DNA of 15,279 nucleotides from an uncultured Cryptobacterium sp. (GTDB lineage: Bacteria; Actinomycetota; Coriobacteriia; Coriobacteriales; Eggerthellaceae). Both the position numbers and the translations under genes were made by a program. The notes under the pieces were generated by a model that ran no database searches, had not been told where the DNA came from, and worked only from the letters and a program-made list of their open reading frames with translations. How positions within the stretch are numbered: the first letter of the stretch is position 1; the number at the start of each line of letters is the position of its first letter. Location: positions 1 through 15,279 of the forward strand of contig USIG01000030.1 of the NCBI GenBank assembly GCA_900554685.1, in the 5' to 3' direction. This document shows positions 7,470-14,295 of this stretch, piece by piece.

Positions 7470-7626
7470 TGCCCTTTAATCCTTACCTTTTGTTATCTTA
7501 CTGTCAGCGCTTACGTGTTGAAAGCCTGCCCAAAAGCTTTGAACCACAAAAGCGGCATAATCCCCGCAAAACAGCAGTTAAAGCCTGGGTGATCTACCCT
7601 AGCACAAAATGATCCTTCCGTGGGCA

Positions 7627-7643
7627 TGCTAGACTATGTTTCA
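7627..7643 (+). promoter_or_regulatory. Extended -10 promoter giving a probable leaderless dinB mRNA
   Basis: TGCTAGACT (7627-7635) is a TG-N-TANNNT extended -10 element. Only seven bases (7636-7642) separate it from the dinB ATG, so transcription should begin at or next to the start codon. No Shine-Dalgarno sequence is present, which agrees with a leaderless transcript. No SOS-box-like palindrome was seen in 7470-7642. Confidence 0.5.
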
Positions 7644-9010
7644 TGGAAAAGAGAAACGGCATACCCCAAAAACCCTGGAATGGCCCAGCTATATTATTGA
7701 TGGATTTAGATGCCTTCTTTGCTTCAGTTGAACAGTTCGACCATCCTGAATGGCGCGGAAAGCCTGTCATTGTAGGGGGAAGCCCCGATAAACGAGGGGT
7801 TGTTTCTACCGCTTCATACGAAGCACGCGCGTATGGTGTCCATTCTGCGATGCCTTCTTCTACAGCTGCGCGCTTATGTCCACAGGCTATTTGGACATCA
7901 GGTAACTTCCACCGGTATAGGGAAATGTCTCAAAAAGTAATGGCAATCCTCTACGACGAGTCACCTCTTCTTATGCAGGTAAGCATTGATGAGGCGTTTC
8001 TCGATATATCCCCCACTCGAACCAATCGTACTCATCCGGTTGAAATCGCAAAACGAATACAGGCACGTATCGCCCAACTAGGTATTACCTGTTCTATTGG
8101 ATTAGGCGCATCGAAATCAGTTGCAAAAATCGCCTCGAATCAAGATAAACCCCGCGGTTTAACGGTGGTATATCCCGAAGAGTCTGAAGCTTTCCTCGCA
8201 CCACTTGCAGTAAAGGAAATGAGCGGCATTGGTCCAGTAGCAGTACGCAAATTAGCTTCGTATCATATTCATACTTTAGGTGATTTAGTCCATGCTGATC
8301 CAGCGCTGCTCAGAGAGGTCTTTGGCAAAAATACCGCTTTAATGATTGATCGGGCCCGCGGAATAGATAGCGTCGTGCAAGCAGAACAAGAACCAACAAA
8401 ATCGGTCTCTAACGAAATAAGCTTTGCAACGAGCTTAACCGATAAAGAAGAAATACGTGCCCGAATTGCAACGATGGCACACAAAGTAGGACGTCGTTTA
8501 CGTCGTAAAAACTTAATCGGTACAACCTTGCACCTTAAAATTCGTCGTGAAGATCTCACTATTCGTACCTGTCAGCGAAAAATTCCTGATTTGGGTACGA
8601 ACGAATTGTTGTGGCTTCCACAACTTTACGAAATGCTCGATGATCTATGGACCCCAGGTGAAAAGCTCCGTCTTGTTGGTGTTGGCGTCAGCGGATTCGA
8701 GGGAGAACCCATCCAAACTTCACTTTTTGGGGGATTGGACGATGAAGAGGTTTTATCAAAAGCATCAATAAAAACCGATAACCCCAGTGACTCCGAAAAG
8801 TCCTTACAGTCTTCAAGTAGCCATAAAACACGCGGCATTAAACACAGCGCTTTGATATCACATGCAAAAAAGAATTCAAAACTTCTTGAAGCAAACGATA
8901 TGATCGCTCAACGCTTTGGTGAACAAGCGCTGCGCTTTGGACACGAACTTCGTTCCTACGCCGACACAACAGGAAGTTCAGCGAAGAACCCCGAAGACTA
9001 TAAAGACTAA
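7643..9010 (+). CDS. dinB: DNA polymerase IV (Y-family translesion polymerase)
   Basis: Error-prone polymerase that extends past damaged or stalled template positions. It has 455 residues. The catalytic carboxylates are visible in LLMDLDAFFASVEQ (Asp21) and VSIDEAFLD (Asp116, Glu117), with the probable steric-gate Phe26. SIGLGASKSVAKIASNQDKP (151-170) and the helix-hairpin-helix MSGIGPVAVRKL (193-204) mark palm and thumb, and the little-finger domain covers about 250-350. A consensus beta-clamp motif, QTSLF, lies at 358-362. After it comes a Ser/Lys-rich linker of about 50 residues, then a helical tail, LLEANDMIAQRFGEQALRFG (414-433), resembling the tail that usually follows the clamp motif much more closely. 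ATG 7643 lacks a ribosome site but sits seven bases from an extended -10 box. It is convergent with the glycosyltransferase gene, 18 bases apart. Confidence 0.95.
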   Translation: MEKRNGIPQKPWNGPAILLMDLDAFFASVEQFDHPEWRGKPVIVGGSPDKRGVVSTASYEARAYGVHSAMPSSTAARLCPQAIWTSGNFHRYREMSQKVMAILYDESPLLMQVSIDEAFLDISPTRTNRTHPVEIAKRIQARIAQLGITCSIGLGASKSVAKIASNQDKPRGLTVVYPEESEAFLAPLAVKEMSGIGPVAVRKLASYHIHTLGDLVHADPALLREVFGKNTALMIDRARGIDSVVQAEQEPTKSVSNEISFATSLTDKEEIRARIATMAHKVGRRLRRKNLIGTTLHLKIRREDLTIRTCQRKIPDLGTNELLWLPQLYEMLDDLWTPGEKLRLVGVGVSGFEGEPIQTSLFGGLDDEEVLSKASIKTDNPSDSEKSLQSSSSHKTRGIKHSALISHAKKNSKLLEANDMIAQRFGEQALRFGHELRSYADTTGSSAKNPEDYKD

Positions 9011-9013
9011 CTG

Positions 9014-9031
9014 CAGTGCTAAGACAGCTTA
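9014..9031. terminator. Small hairpin between convergent dinB and glycosyltransferase genes
   Basis: CTAAG-ACAG-CTTAG (9019-9032 region) makes a compact five-pair stem with a four-base loop in the 18-base gap and the end of the glycosyltransferase gene. There is no clear T-run on either side, so terminator function is doubtful. Confidence 0.2.
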
Positions 9032-10063
9032 GTTAAACTTGAATATTTTCTGAGCAATATGGTAGCCCGTAATACCAACCATACGTCCAACATCGGTTGG
9101 TATATTAGTAGCCAAATTAAGAACTGATCGACGAACTTCATGGTAGAGATCTTCGTTTTTCGAACGAAGGTAAGCCCAAATTTCAGCACGCTTTGCTTCA
9201 TTTTCGGGGGTTTTTTCCATACGTAAAAACACCGAGCAAATACACATCATCATTGAAAGATAGTTTTTCATATAGCTACGTAGCCTCTTGTTTTCAACCG
9301 AGCCAAGATCGACCGAGTCAATCATGACTTTGGTGATACGAATTTGCTGATCGATGCGAGAAAGCATAACTTTTTCATTGACTGACTGATCTTCTCGTCC
9401 AATGAAGTAACGATACATATCCACATCGAAGTAACGCATTGTTTTTACCTGAGGAAGCGGAACATAGACAAAGATATTATCAACATAAAAACAATGCTCA
9501 GGAAGCCTTAGGCCCATTTCACGCAGCAAATCGCTTCGATAAATAACCGAATGCATTAATAGGTATTGAGAAGGGTTAAAACGCCCGACTTCTGCCCATC
9601 CAAATTCTTTGTCGGTAGGAAACACATTAGTATAGCGAATAGTGGTATGAGTACCTTCGTGTACCTTTTCATAAACGTAATTGGCAATTACCAAATCAGT
9701 TGCTGTGGTGCCCTCCTGCTCAAAGCGCGCTTTCTGCTCGCGCAGGTAAGGCATAATAACGTTCATGGCATCTTTGTCTAGCCAGTCATCGGAATCAACC
9801 ACTTTATAGTACAAACCGGTTGCAGCATCTAATCCAGAATTAACCGCCGAACCATGTCCACCATTTGGTTTATGAATGGCACGAACAATATCGGGATACT
9901 GCTTAGCTAAACGATCACAAATTTCTGGAGTAGTATCTTTGGTAGATCCATCATCTACAAGAATTATTTCAATATCATCTCCGCAAGGCAGAAGAGACTC
10001 TACGCATTTCTCCATGTAGTCTGCCGAGTTATAGCAAGGCACTGCAAAGGAGATTGTTTTCAT
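9029..10063 (-). CDS. Family 2 glycosyltransferase
   Basis: Cytosolic GT-A-fold glycosyltransferase of 344 residues, expected to add a nucleotide-activated sugar to a glycan or lipid carrier for the cell surface. The first 100 residues are diagnostic: ISFAVPCYNSADYMEKCVESLL (4-25), ILVDDGSTKDTTPEI (34-48), HKPNGGHGSAVNSGLDAATG (64-83) and the metal-binding DSDDW (90-94). The remaining two thirds are alpha-helical and poorly conserved, with no membrane segment, so it is not a processive synthase. ATG 10063 is preferred over the GTG four codons upstream because AGGTGG (10071-10076) is the only ribosome site and the GTG lies inside it. The acceptor cannot be predicted; there is no polysaccharide cluster around it. 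Confidence 0.9.
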   Translation of the reverse strand: MKTISFAVPCYNSADYMEKCVESLLPCGDDIEIILVDDGSTKDTTPEICDRLAKQYPDIVRAIHKPNGGHGSAVNSGLDAATGLYYKVVDSDDWLDKDAMNVIMPYLREQKARFEQEGTTATDLVIANYVYEKVHEGTHTTIRYTNVFPTDKEFGWAEVGRFNPSQYLLMHSVIYRSDLLREMGLRLPEHCFYVDNIFVYVPLPQVKTMRYFDVDMYRYFIGREDQSVNEKVMLSRIDQQIRITKVMIDSVDLGSVENKRLRSYMKNYLSMMMCICSVFLRMEKTPENEAKRAEIWAYLRSKNEDLYHEVRRSVLNLATNIPTDVGRMVGITGYHIAQKIFKFN

Positions 10064-10119
10064 ACAGGATTCCACCTAACCTTTCCGTTCACACCGTATG
10101 TGGTTTCCCTCAAAGGCAC

Positions 10120-10125
10120 ATTATA
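10120..10125 (-). promoter_or_regulatory. Consensus -10 box of the glycosyltransferase gene
   Basis: A perfect TATAAT on the minus strand lies 57 bases upstream of the ATG at 10063. The -35 region at the expected distance (TAGCGT at 10143-10148) is poor. The divergent pta gene has a TAAAAT candidate at 10147-10152 on the plus strand, so the two promoters would overlap back to back. Confidence 0.4.
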
Positions 10126-10191
10126 CCCACGGAATACGAGCAACGCTAAAATGATAACGAAAAGTAGCAATACATCACGAAAGGATTGCCT

Positions 10192-11184
10192 ATGGCTACG
10201 CTCATTGAATCAATGATCGAACGCGCTAAAGCTGATAAGAAAACTATCGTTTTACCAGAAGGTAATGACGATCGAATCCTCGAAGCCGCTCAAACCGCTC
10301 TTAACGACGGTATTGCAAACATCGTAATCTTAGGCGATGAAAAAGAAATTCGCGCAAAGGATTTTGCATTAGATGAAGCACAGATCATCAATCCTGCTAC
10401 TTCCGATAAGGTAGAAGAATTTGCACAGCTTCTCTATGAGCTCCGTAAAAAGAAAGGCATGACCGAAGAAGAAGCCCACAACCTTGTAACTACTGATCCA
10501 ATTTATTTTGCTGTCATGATGCTTAAAACAGGTATGTGCGATGGCTTAGTAGGTGGGGCAGGCTGCGCAACAGTCAAAATCCTTTCTCCTGCACTCAAAG
10601 TTCTCAAGACTGCTCCGGGCGCACCTATGGTTAGCTCATTGTTCTTGATGGATGTTCCTAATTGTGAATTTGGCGAAAATGGCATTTTCGCTTTTGCAGA
10701 CTGCGCTTTAGAGGTTCAGCCAACCGCAGAAAAACTTGCTCATATTGCAAACCTTACCAATGATTCGTTTAAGCGCTTGCTTGGCAAAGAAGCACGCATT
10801 GCTCTTCTTTCCCATTCTTCATACGGAAGCGCAAAAAACGATGACGCTACCAAGGTCGTAGAAGCAATGCAGTATATCAAAGAAAACTATCCTGATCTTA
10901 ATGCTGATGGCGAGCTCCAATTGGACGCAGCTATCGTTCCCGAAATTGGACAGTCAAAAGCACCCGGCTCCCCTGTTGCTGGCAAGGCAAATGTTTTGAT
11001 CTTCCCCGACCTGGATGCCGCAAACATTGGTTACAAGCTTGTTCAACGTCTCGGACACGCACAAGCTTACGGTCCCATCCTCCAAGGTATTGCTGCTCCT
11101 GTAAATGACCTTTCCCGTGGCTGCACTGCCGAAGATGTCGTTGGGGTAATTGCCATCACCTGCGTTCAGGCTCAAACCCTTTAA
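10192..11184 (+). CDS. pta: Phosphate acetyltransferase
   Basis: Interconverts acetyl-CoA plus phosphate and acetyl phosphate plus CoA, the entry to ATP-yielding acetate formation. It has 330 residues, the length of the short catalytic-domain-only Pta. Seen: TIVLPEGNDDRILEAA (residues 18-33), DGLVGGAGCATVKILSPALKVL in the middle, LLSHSSYGSAKND, then DAAIVPEIGQSKAPGSPVAGKANVLIFPDLDAANIGYKLVQRLG and a C-terminal GPILQGIAAPVNDLSRGCTAEDVVGVIAITCVQA, all characteristic of the PTA_PTB family. ATG 10192 is chosen because AAAGGA (10180-10185) is six bases upstream; a TTG two codons earlier overlaps that site's spacer and is unlikely. The usual partner ackA is not adjacent. A strong terminator follows, so pta appears monocistronic. 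Confidence 0.96.
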   Translation: MATLIESMIERAKADKKTIVLPEGNDDRILEAAQTALNDGIANIVILGDEKEIRAKDFALDEAQIINPATSDKVEEFAQLLYELRKKKGMTEEEAHNLVTTDPIYFAVMMLKTGMCDGLVGGAGCATVKILSPALKVLKTAPGAPMVSSLFLMDVPNCEFGENGIFAFADCALEVQPTAEKLAHIANLTNDSFKRLLGKEARIALLSHSSYGSAKNDDATKVVEAMQYIKENYPDLNADGELQLDAAIVPEIGQSKAPGSPVAGKANVLIFPDLDAANIGYKLVQRLGHAQAYGPILQGIAAPVNDLSRGCTAEDVVGVIAITCVQAQTL

Positions 11185-11205
11185 GCCTGAAAACATACTA
11201 AAGAG

Positions 11206-11255
11206 AAAGAGGGTATTTGCTTTTGATGCAATATCCTCTTTTTCTTTGTCTTTTT
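11206..11255 (+). terminator. Rho-independent terminator of pta
   Basis: AAAGAGGGTATT-T-GC (11206-11220) pairs with GCAATATCCTCTTT (11228-11242 region) through about 13 pairs with one G-T wobble and one bulged T. A T-rich run ending TTTTT at 11255 follows. It lies 22 bases after the pta stop. The A-rich 5' side gives some capacity in the opposite direction for marR. Confidence 0.85.
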
Positions 11256-11314
11256 AGCCAATAACGTTCGTTCTATTCGCAAATTTCGTTATGGCAGTAA
11301 ATTCGCAATGCCCA

Positions 11315-11407
11315 CTAACCTCGTTTTACTTTTATCTTCTTCTGTTCTTTCACAAACGACTTAACCGTTTCTCGTAACCCTGTTTCAGGCCCTAAGAGTT
11401 TTCTCAC
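11315..11407 (-). CDS. Hypothetical 30-residue basic peptide or gene remnant overlapping the marR stop
   Basis: A minus-strand GTG shares the last base of the marR stop (TAGTG) and opens a 30-codon frame, VRKLLGPETGLRETVKSFVK followed by EQKKIKVKRG and TAG. It is rich in Lys and Arg and has natural-looking codon use, but there is no Shine-Dalgarno, so any translation would rely on termination-reinitiation from marR. It may instead be the C-terminal stub of a deleted gene. I do not recognise the sequence. Confidence 0.25.
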   Translation of the reverse strand: MRKLLGPETGLRETVKSFVKEQKKIKVKRG

Positions 11408-11901
11408 TAAACGCTGGCATTGTTTTTCTTTGAGGCAGCCCACTCTTTATCGAATTGCGAAAAGCCACTTCCCGCTGGCGCTTTGAGATTATCAGCCATC
11501 TTAATAAGCACTTGATATGTTGTCCTCATATCCTCTTCACTTATCCCTGAGGAAAGCACGTCATTTAAGGCATTTGAAGCATCCATTACCTCATCCGCAA
11601 TTTCCCAAGCTTTTGCGGTCAAATTCACGCATTGTTTTCGTCCGTCCTTGATGCTGCGTTTCCTTACAACAAAGCCTTTTTGTTCAAGTGAATGAACAGC
11701 GCGTGTCGTAAGCGCTTTATCAACCCCTACCCATTGCGTAAGTTCCTCTTGAGAAGCACCATCTTTTTGGGTCAAGGTGAGAAAAAAAGGCATTTCTGCT
11801 ACGGAGATATTAAAGTGCGCAAGAGAGCTTGCATGAAAAGATTTCGCTTTTCTATCAATAAGCGAAATAAGCCTTCCAAAGTTATAAGGTGAATAATTCA
11901 T
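11407..11901 (-). CDS. MarR-family transcriptional regulator
   Basis: A 164-residue winged-helix regulator that should bind DNA as a dimer and release it on sensing a small molecule or oxidant. The wHTH spans about residues 32-100: FNISVAEMPFFLTLTQKDGASQEELTQWVGVDKALTTRAVHSLEQKGFVVRKRS, with the beta-wing SIKDGRKQCVNLT carrying the conserved D-x-R pattern. The flanking helices for dimerisation are present. One Cys (Cys90, in the wing) is notable but not at a known redox position I can assign. TTAAGGA ends nine bases from the ATG and directly touches the palindromic operator, which also overlaps a TATAAT box, so strong autorepression is expected. It diverges from the split-barrel flavoprotein gene, its likely target. 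Confidence 0.9.
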   Translation of the reverse strand: MNYSPYNFGRLISLIDRKAKSFHASSLAHFNISVAEMPFFLTLTQKDGASQEELTQWVGVDKALTTRAVHSLEQKGFVVRKRSIKDGRKQCVNLTAKAWEIADEVMDASNALNDVLSSGISEEDMRTTYQVLIKMADNLKAPAGSGFSQFDKEWAASKKNNASV

Positions 11902-11914
11902 GGTTCTTTTTCCT

Positions 11915-11940
11915 TAATTAGTTGATCTATCAACTAATTA
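11915..11940. promoter_or_regulatory. Perfect 26-bp MarR-type operator
   Basis: Arms TAATTAGTTGAT and ATCAACTAATTA, each 12 bases, are exact reverse complements around a CT centre. The TTGAT-N2-ATCAA core is the classic MarR-family recognition pattern. The site lies in the gap between the marR-like gene and the divergent flavoprotein gene, overlapping the marR -10 box and reaching its ribosome site. Confidence 0.85.
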
Positions 11941-11965
11941 TAGCGTAAACTCACCTATATCAGAA
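11937..11965 (-). promoter_or_regulatory. marR promoter overlapping its operator
   Basis: Minus-strand TATAAT (11937-11942) is a perfect -10 box; TTCTGA (11960-11965) at a 17-base spacing is a weak -35. The -10 shares four bases with the palindrome, and the predicted transcription start falls inside it, so repressor binding would exclude RNA polymerase. Confidence 0.6.
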
Positions 11966-11980
11966 AGTCTTTTAAACGTT

Positions 11981-12019
11981 GTATTCAAGTAAGACTATTC
12001 AATTATCTTGTTTGAATAC
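11981..12019 (+). promoter_or_regulatory. Inverted repeat in the leader of the split-barrel gene
   Basis: GTATTCAA (11981-11988) and TTGAATAC (12012-12019) are exact complements separated by 23 bases and could extend by three more pairs past a mismatch. The 3' arm ends six bases before the AAAGGAG ribosome site (12026-12032). It could be a second operator or an mRNA stem; nothing in the sequence decides. Confidence 0.3.
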
Positions 12020-12038
12020 CCAAACAAAGGAGTCACCA

Positions 12039-12452
12039 ATGAGCAAAGAAACATTTCAGGAAGCACTTGCCGCAGCGCCCTTTATTGCGCTTGCATCATC
12101 CGTTGACGATCAGCCCAATGTTCGTCTGATCGATACTTATTACGATGCTGATAAAAACATGTTGCTCTTCCCTACTTCTCGTAAAACTCCAAAAGTTGCT
12201 GAGTTTGCAAAAAATGAAAAGGTTGCTTTTACTACCCTTCCAAATCCTTCAGGAGCAATTATTCGTGTACAGAAGGCCAACGTAAAAGAAACCGATATCT
12301 CACTTGATGAAATTAAAGACGCCCTCATTGCAAAGCGTGGAGGATTTAAGCATCTGCTTGGCATGCTCTCTCAAGACCCCGTTGTGTACCAGATCTGCTT
12401 TGACGAGGCTCTTTTGATTGTTCATGGGGAAAAGGAAGTTATCACGCTGTAG
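12039..12452 (+). CDS. Pyridoxamine 5'-phosphate oxidase-like flavin split-barrel protein
   Basis: A 137-residue protein of the PNPOx-related FMN-binding split-barrel superfamily, cytosolic, probably a small flavin- or F420-type reductase rather than true PdxH. Seen: FIALASSVDDQPNVRLIDTYYDADKNMLLFPTSRKTPKVAEFAKNEKVAFTTLP, the usual strand order in which a 'low-potential small-molecule' barrel binds FMN through the RLI and TSRKTPKV segments. The C-terminal part is VYQICFDEALLIVHGEKEVITL. ATG 12039 is preferred because AAAGGAG (12026-12032) is six bases upstream; the upstream in-frame TTG at 11979 has none. The divergent marR and shared operator suggest induction by the compound or stress it handles. 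The substrate is unknown. Confidence 0.82.
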   Translation: MSKETFQEALAAAPFIALASSVDDQPNVRLIDTYYDADKNMLLFPTSRKTPKVAEFAKNEKVAFTTLPNPSGAIIRVQKANVKETDISLDEIKDALIAKRGGFKHLLGMLSQDPVVYQICFDEALLIVHGEKEVITL

Positions 12453-12491
12453 TGTCTTAGAACGAGAAGATTTCATGAGAAATATCTACAC

Positions 12492-12511
12492 TGAACCTCC
12501 AGTTCATTTTT
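12492..12511 (+). terminator. Weak terminator-like hairpin after the split-barrel gene
   Basis: TGAAC-CTCCA-GTTCA followed directly by TTTTT (12507-12511). The stem has only five pairs, so termination would be partial. It separates the split-barrel gene from the serine dehydratase gene. Confidence 0.3.
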
Positions 12512-12517
12512 AGATTC

Positions 12518-12530
12518 TAAACTAGCTTCG
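12518..12530 (+). promoter_or_regulatory. Candidate -10 box of the serine dehydratase gene
   Basis: TAAACT (12518-12523) lies seven bases before an ATG at 12531, the same geometry as at dinB. RNA would start near 12530, giving either a leaderless ATG start or a 27-base leader to the Shine-Dalgarno-led GTG at 12558. No -35 or TG extension supports it. Confidence 0.3.
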
Positions 12531-12557
12531 ATGGCCCTACCTAACAAAGGAGACTTA

Positions 12558-14195
12558 GTGAAAACCTTAAGCATTCGTGATGTCATTGGACCTATTATGA
12601 TTGGCCCTTCCAGTTCTCACACAGCTGGCGCTCTTCGCATTGCTTTAATGACTCGACAAATGCTTAACGCTCGACCAAAAACGGTCGAATTTCGTCTCTA
12701 TGGATCATTTAGCCATACTTACCAAGGACACGGCACCGATAAAGCCCTTGTTGCCGGAATGCTCGGACTAGCCCCTGATGATGAGCGGATCCGTGATTCA
12801 TTCTGCCTCGCCCACGAACAGCATTTGAATTTTCGTTTCACGCCACTTCCCGAAGTCGAGGTAAAGCATCCAAACACCGTTGAAATTATCGTAGAAGACG
12901 AGCAGGGATCTCATCTTTGTGTGCGAGGAGAATCCATCGGTGGTGGCGCTGCAGTAATTTCAGCTCTCAATGGCGTAGAGGTGCATTTAACAGGAGAACA
13001 CCACAGTATCGTAACTGAACAAAAAGATGTACAAGGCGTACTTGCCCACATTACCGCACGACTCAATGCTGCTAATCTTAATATCGCCTCGGTAAGGCTT
13101 TTCCGAACTAAAAAAGGACAAACCGCCTATACCATTATTGAGATTGACGAGGACATACCGTCCTGCATCACAGAAGAAATTCTTACAAATCCCAATATTC
13201 GTTCAGTTAATATCATTCACTCCGATAAAGCCTCCGCCGATATCGAACGCCGATCCGAAGATAAACGAGAAATTGCCACCTGGCATGGTAAAACACTTCC
13301 TCTCTTTGATGAAGTAGACTTTGCTGATGGCAATGCACTACTTGCCTACTGCGAGAAGGAGCATATTCCTATTTCAGATGCTATCTGCATTCGCGAACGT
13401 GCTCTTCTTGTACGCGACGGCATGCGTACCGATAGCACAAGCGAATACCTCGACCGCGCTTTAGAAGTCATGCGCGCCTCAGCACTTGAACCCATCAAAC
13501 ATCCCCGTCCTTCAATGGGTGGACTCATTGGCGGCGAGGCAGATAAGATGAACCGCCTCTGGGAATCAGGTATTGGGTTACGCTCAGAGCTCATTACAAA
13601 AGCAGCAATGTATGCAATGGCGGTATTAGAAACAAATGCATCCATGGGACGCATTGTCGCAGCTTCGACTGCAGGCTCCTCCGGTGTAATACCAGGTGTA
13701 CTTTTCGCACTTAAAGACACCCATGGCTTTACGCATGACCAGCTCCATCGCGCTTTAGCAAATGCTGCTGCAATTGGTTACCTTATTACTCGTAATGCAA
13801 CGGTAGCTGGTGCTGAGGGAGGATGCCAGGCAGAAGTAGGATCGGCAAGCGCAATGGCAGCCAGCGCTGCTTGCCAGCTATTAGGCGGAAGTCCAAAACA
13901 GTGTTTTTCTGCTGCAAGTATCGCTCTATCAGGTTTGATGGGATTAGTATGTGACCCTATTGCAGGTCTTGTAGAAGCTCCCTGCCAAAAACGCAATGCC
14001 ACCGGTGCTGTCAATGCTCTCGTAAGCGCACAAATTGCCCTTGCAGGATGTAGCGAGCTGGTCGATTTTGATCAGACCGTTGAAGCGATGTATCGCGTTG
14101 GTCGTGCCCTGCCCTTTGAACTGCGTGAAAGCGCTCTTGGAGGCCTTGCCGCAACTCCTGCAGCTTGCGCCTTTTGTGAAAGCTGCTACAGATAA
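12558..14195 (+). CDS. sdaA: L-serine dehydratase, iron-sulfur type, fused beta-ACT-alpha single chain
   Basis: Deaminates L-serine to pyruvate and ammonia with an oxygen-sensitive 4Fe-4S cluster. It has 545 residues from GTG 12558. The beta part opens with LSIRDVIGPIMIGPSSSHTAG (4-24), and an ACT domain follows at about 155-225 (DVQGVLAHITARLNAANLNIASVRLFR). The alpha part fills about 250-545, with GGLIGGEADKM, ASTAGSSGVIPGVL, GAEGGCQAEVGSASAMAA and VCDPIAGLVEAPCQKRNA. The three cluster cysteines are Cys423, Cys465 and Cys476 (spacing 42 and 11, as in E. coli SdaA). The ESCYR terminus supplies a candidate fourth tail ligand. AAAGGAG (12546-12552) decides for the GTG start, which also gives the family-typical N terminus; an ATG nine codons upstream has no ribosome site. 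The ACT domain is likely a serine sensor. Many relatives split beta and alpha chains. Confidence 0.94.
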   Translation: MKTLSIRDVIGPIMIGPSSSHTAGALRIALMTRQMLNARPKTVEFRLYGSFSHTYQGHGTDKALVAGMLGLAPDDERIRDSFCLAHEQHLNFRFTPLPEVEVKHPNTVEIIVEDEQGSHLCVRGESIGGGAAVISALNGVEVHLTGEHHSIVTEQKDVQGVLAHITARLNAANLNIASVRLFRTKKGQTAYTIIEIDEDIPSCITEEILTNPNIRSVNIIHSDKASADIERRSEDKREIATWHGKTLPLFDEVDFADGNALLAYCEKEHIPISDAICIRERALLVRDGMRTDSTSEYLDRALEVMRASALEPIKHPRPSMGGLIGGEADKMNRLWESGIGLRSELITKAAMYAMAVLETNASMGRIVAASTAGSSGVIPGVLFALKDTHGFTHDQLHRALANAAAIGYLITRNATVAGAEGGCQAEVGSASAMAASAACQLLGGSPKQCFSAASIALSGLMGLVCDPIAGLVEAPCQKRNATGAVNALVSAQIALAGCSELVDFDQTVEAMYRVGRALPFELRESALGGLAATPAACAFCESCYR

Positions 14196-14295
14196 GCACT
14201 TAGCTCATCTACAGATCCCTGCCAGTTTCCCTTTGATGCGTAAAAGCACCTCTTCTCTTTACCCAACCTTTCATCCTCTCTAAAGGAGACTTCTT

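Noticed and set aside
13346..13720. A 124-codon minus-strand ORF inside the serine dehydratase gene
   Set aside because: Antisense shadow of a strongly conserved coding region; Ser/Arg-rich with no family resemblance.
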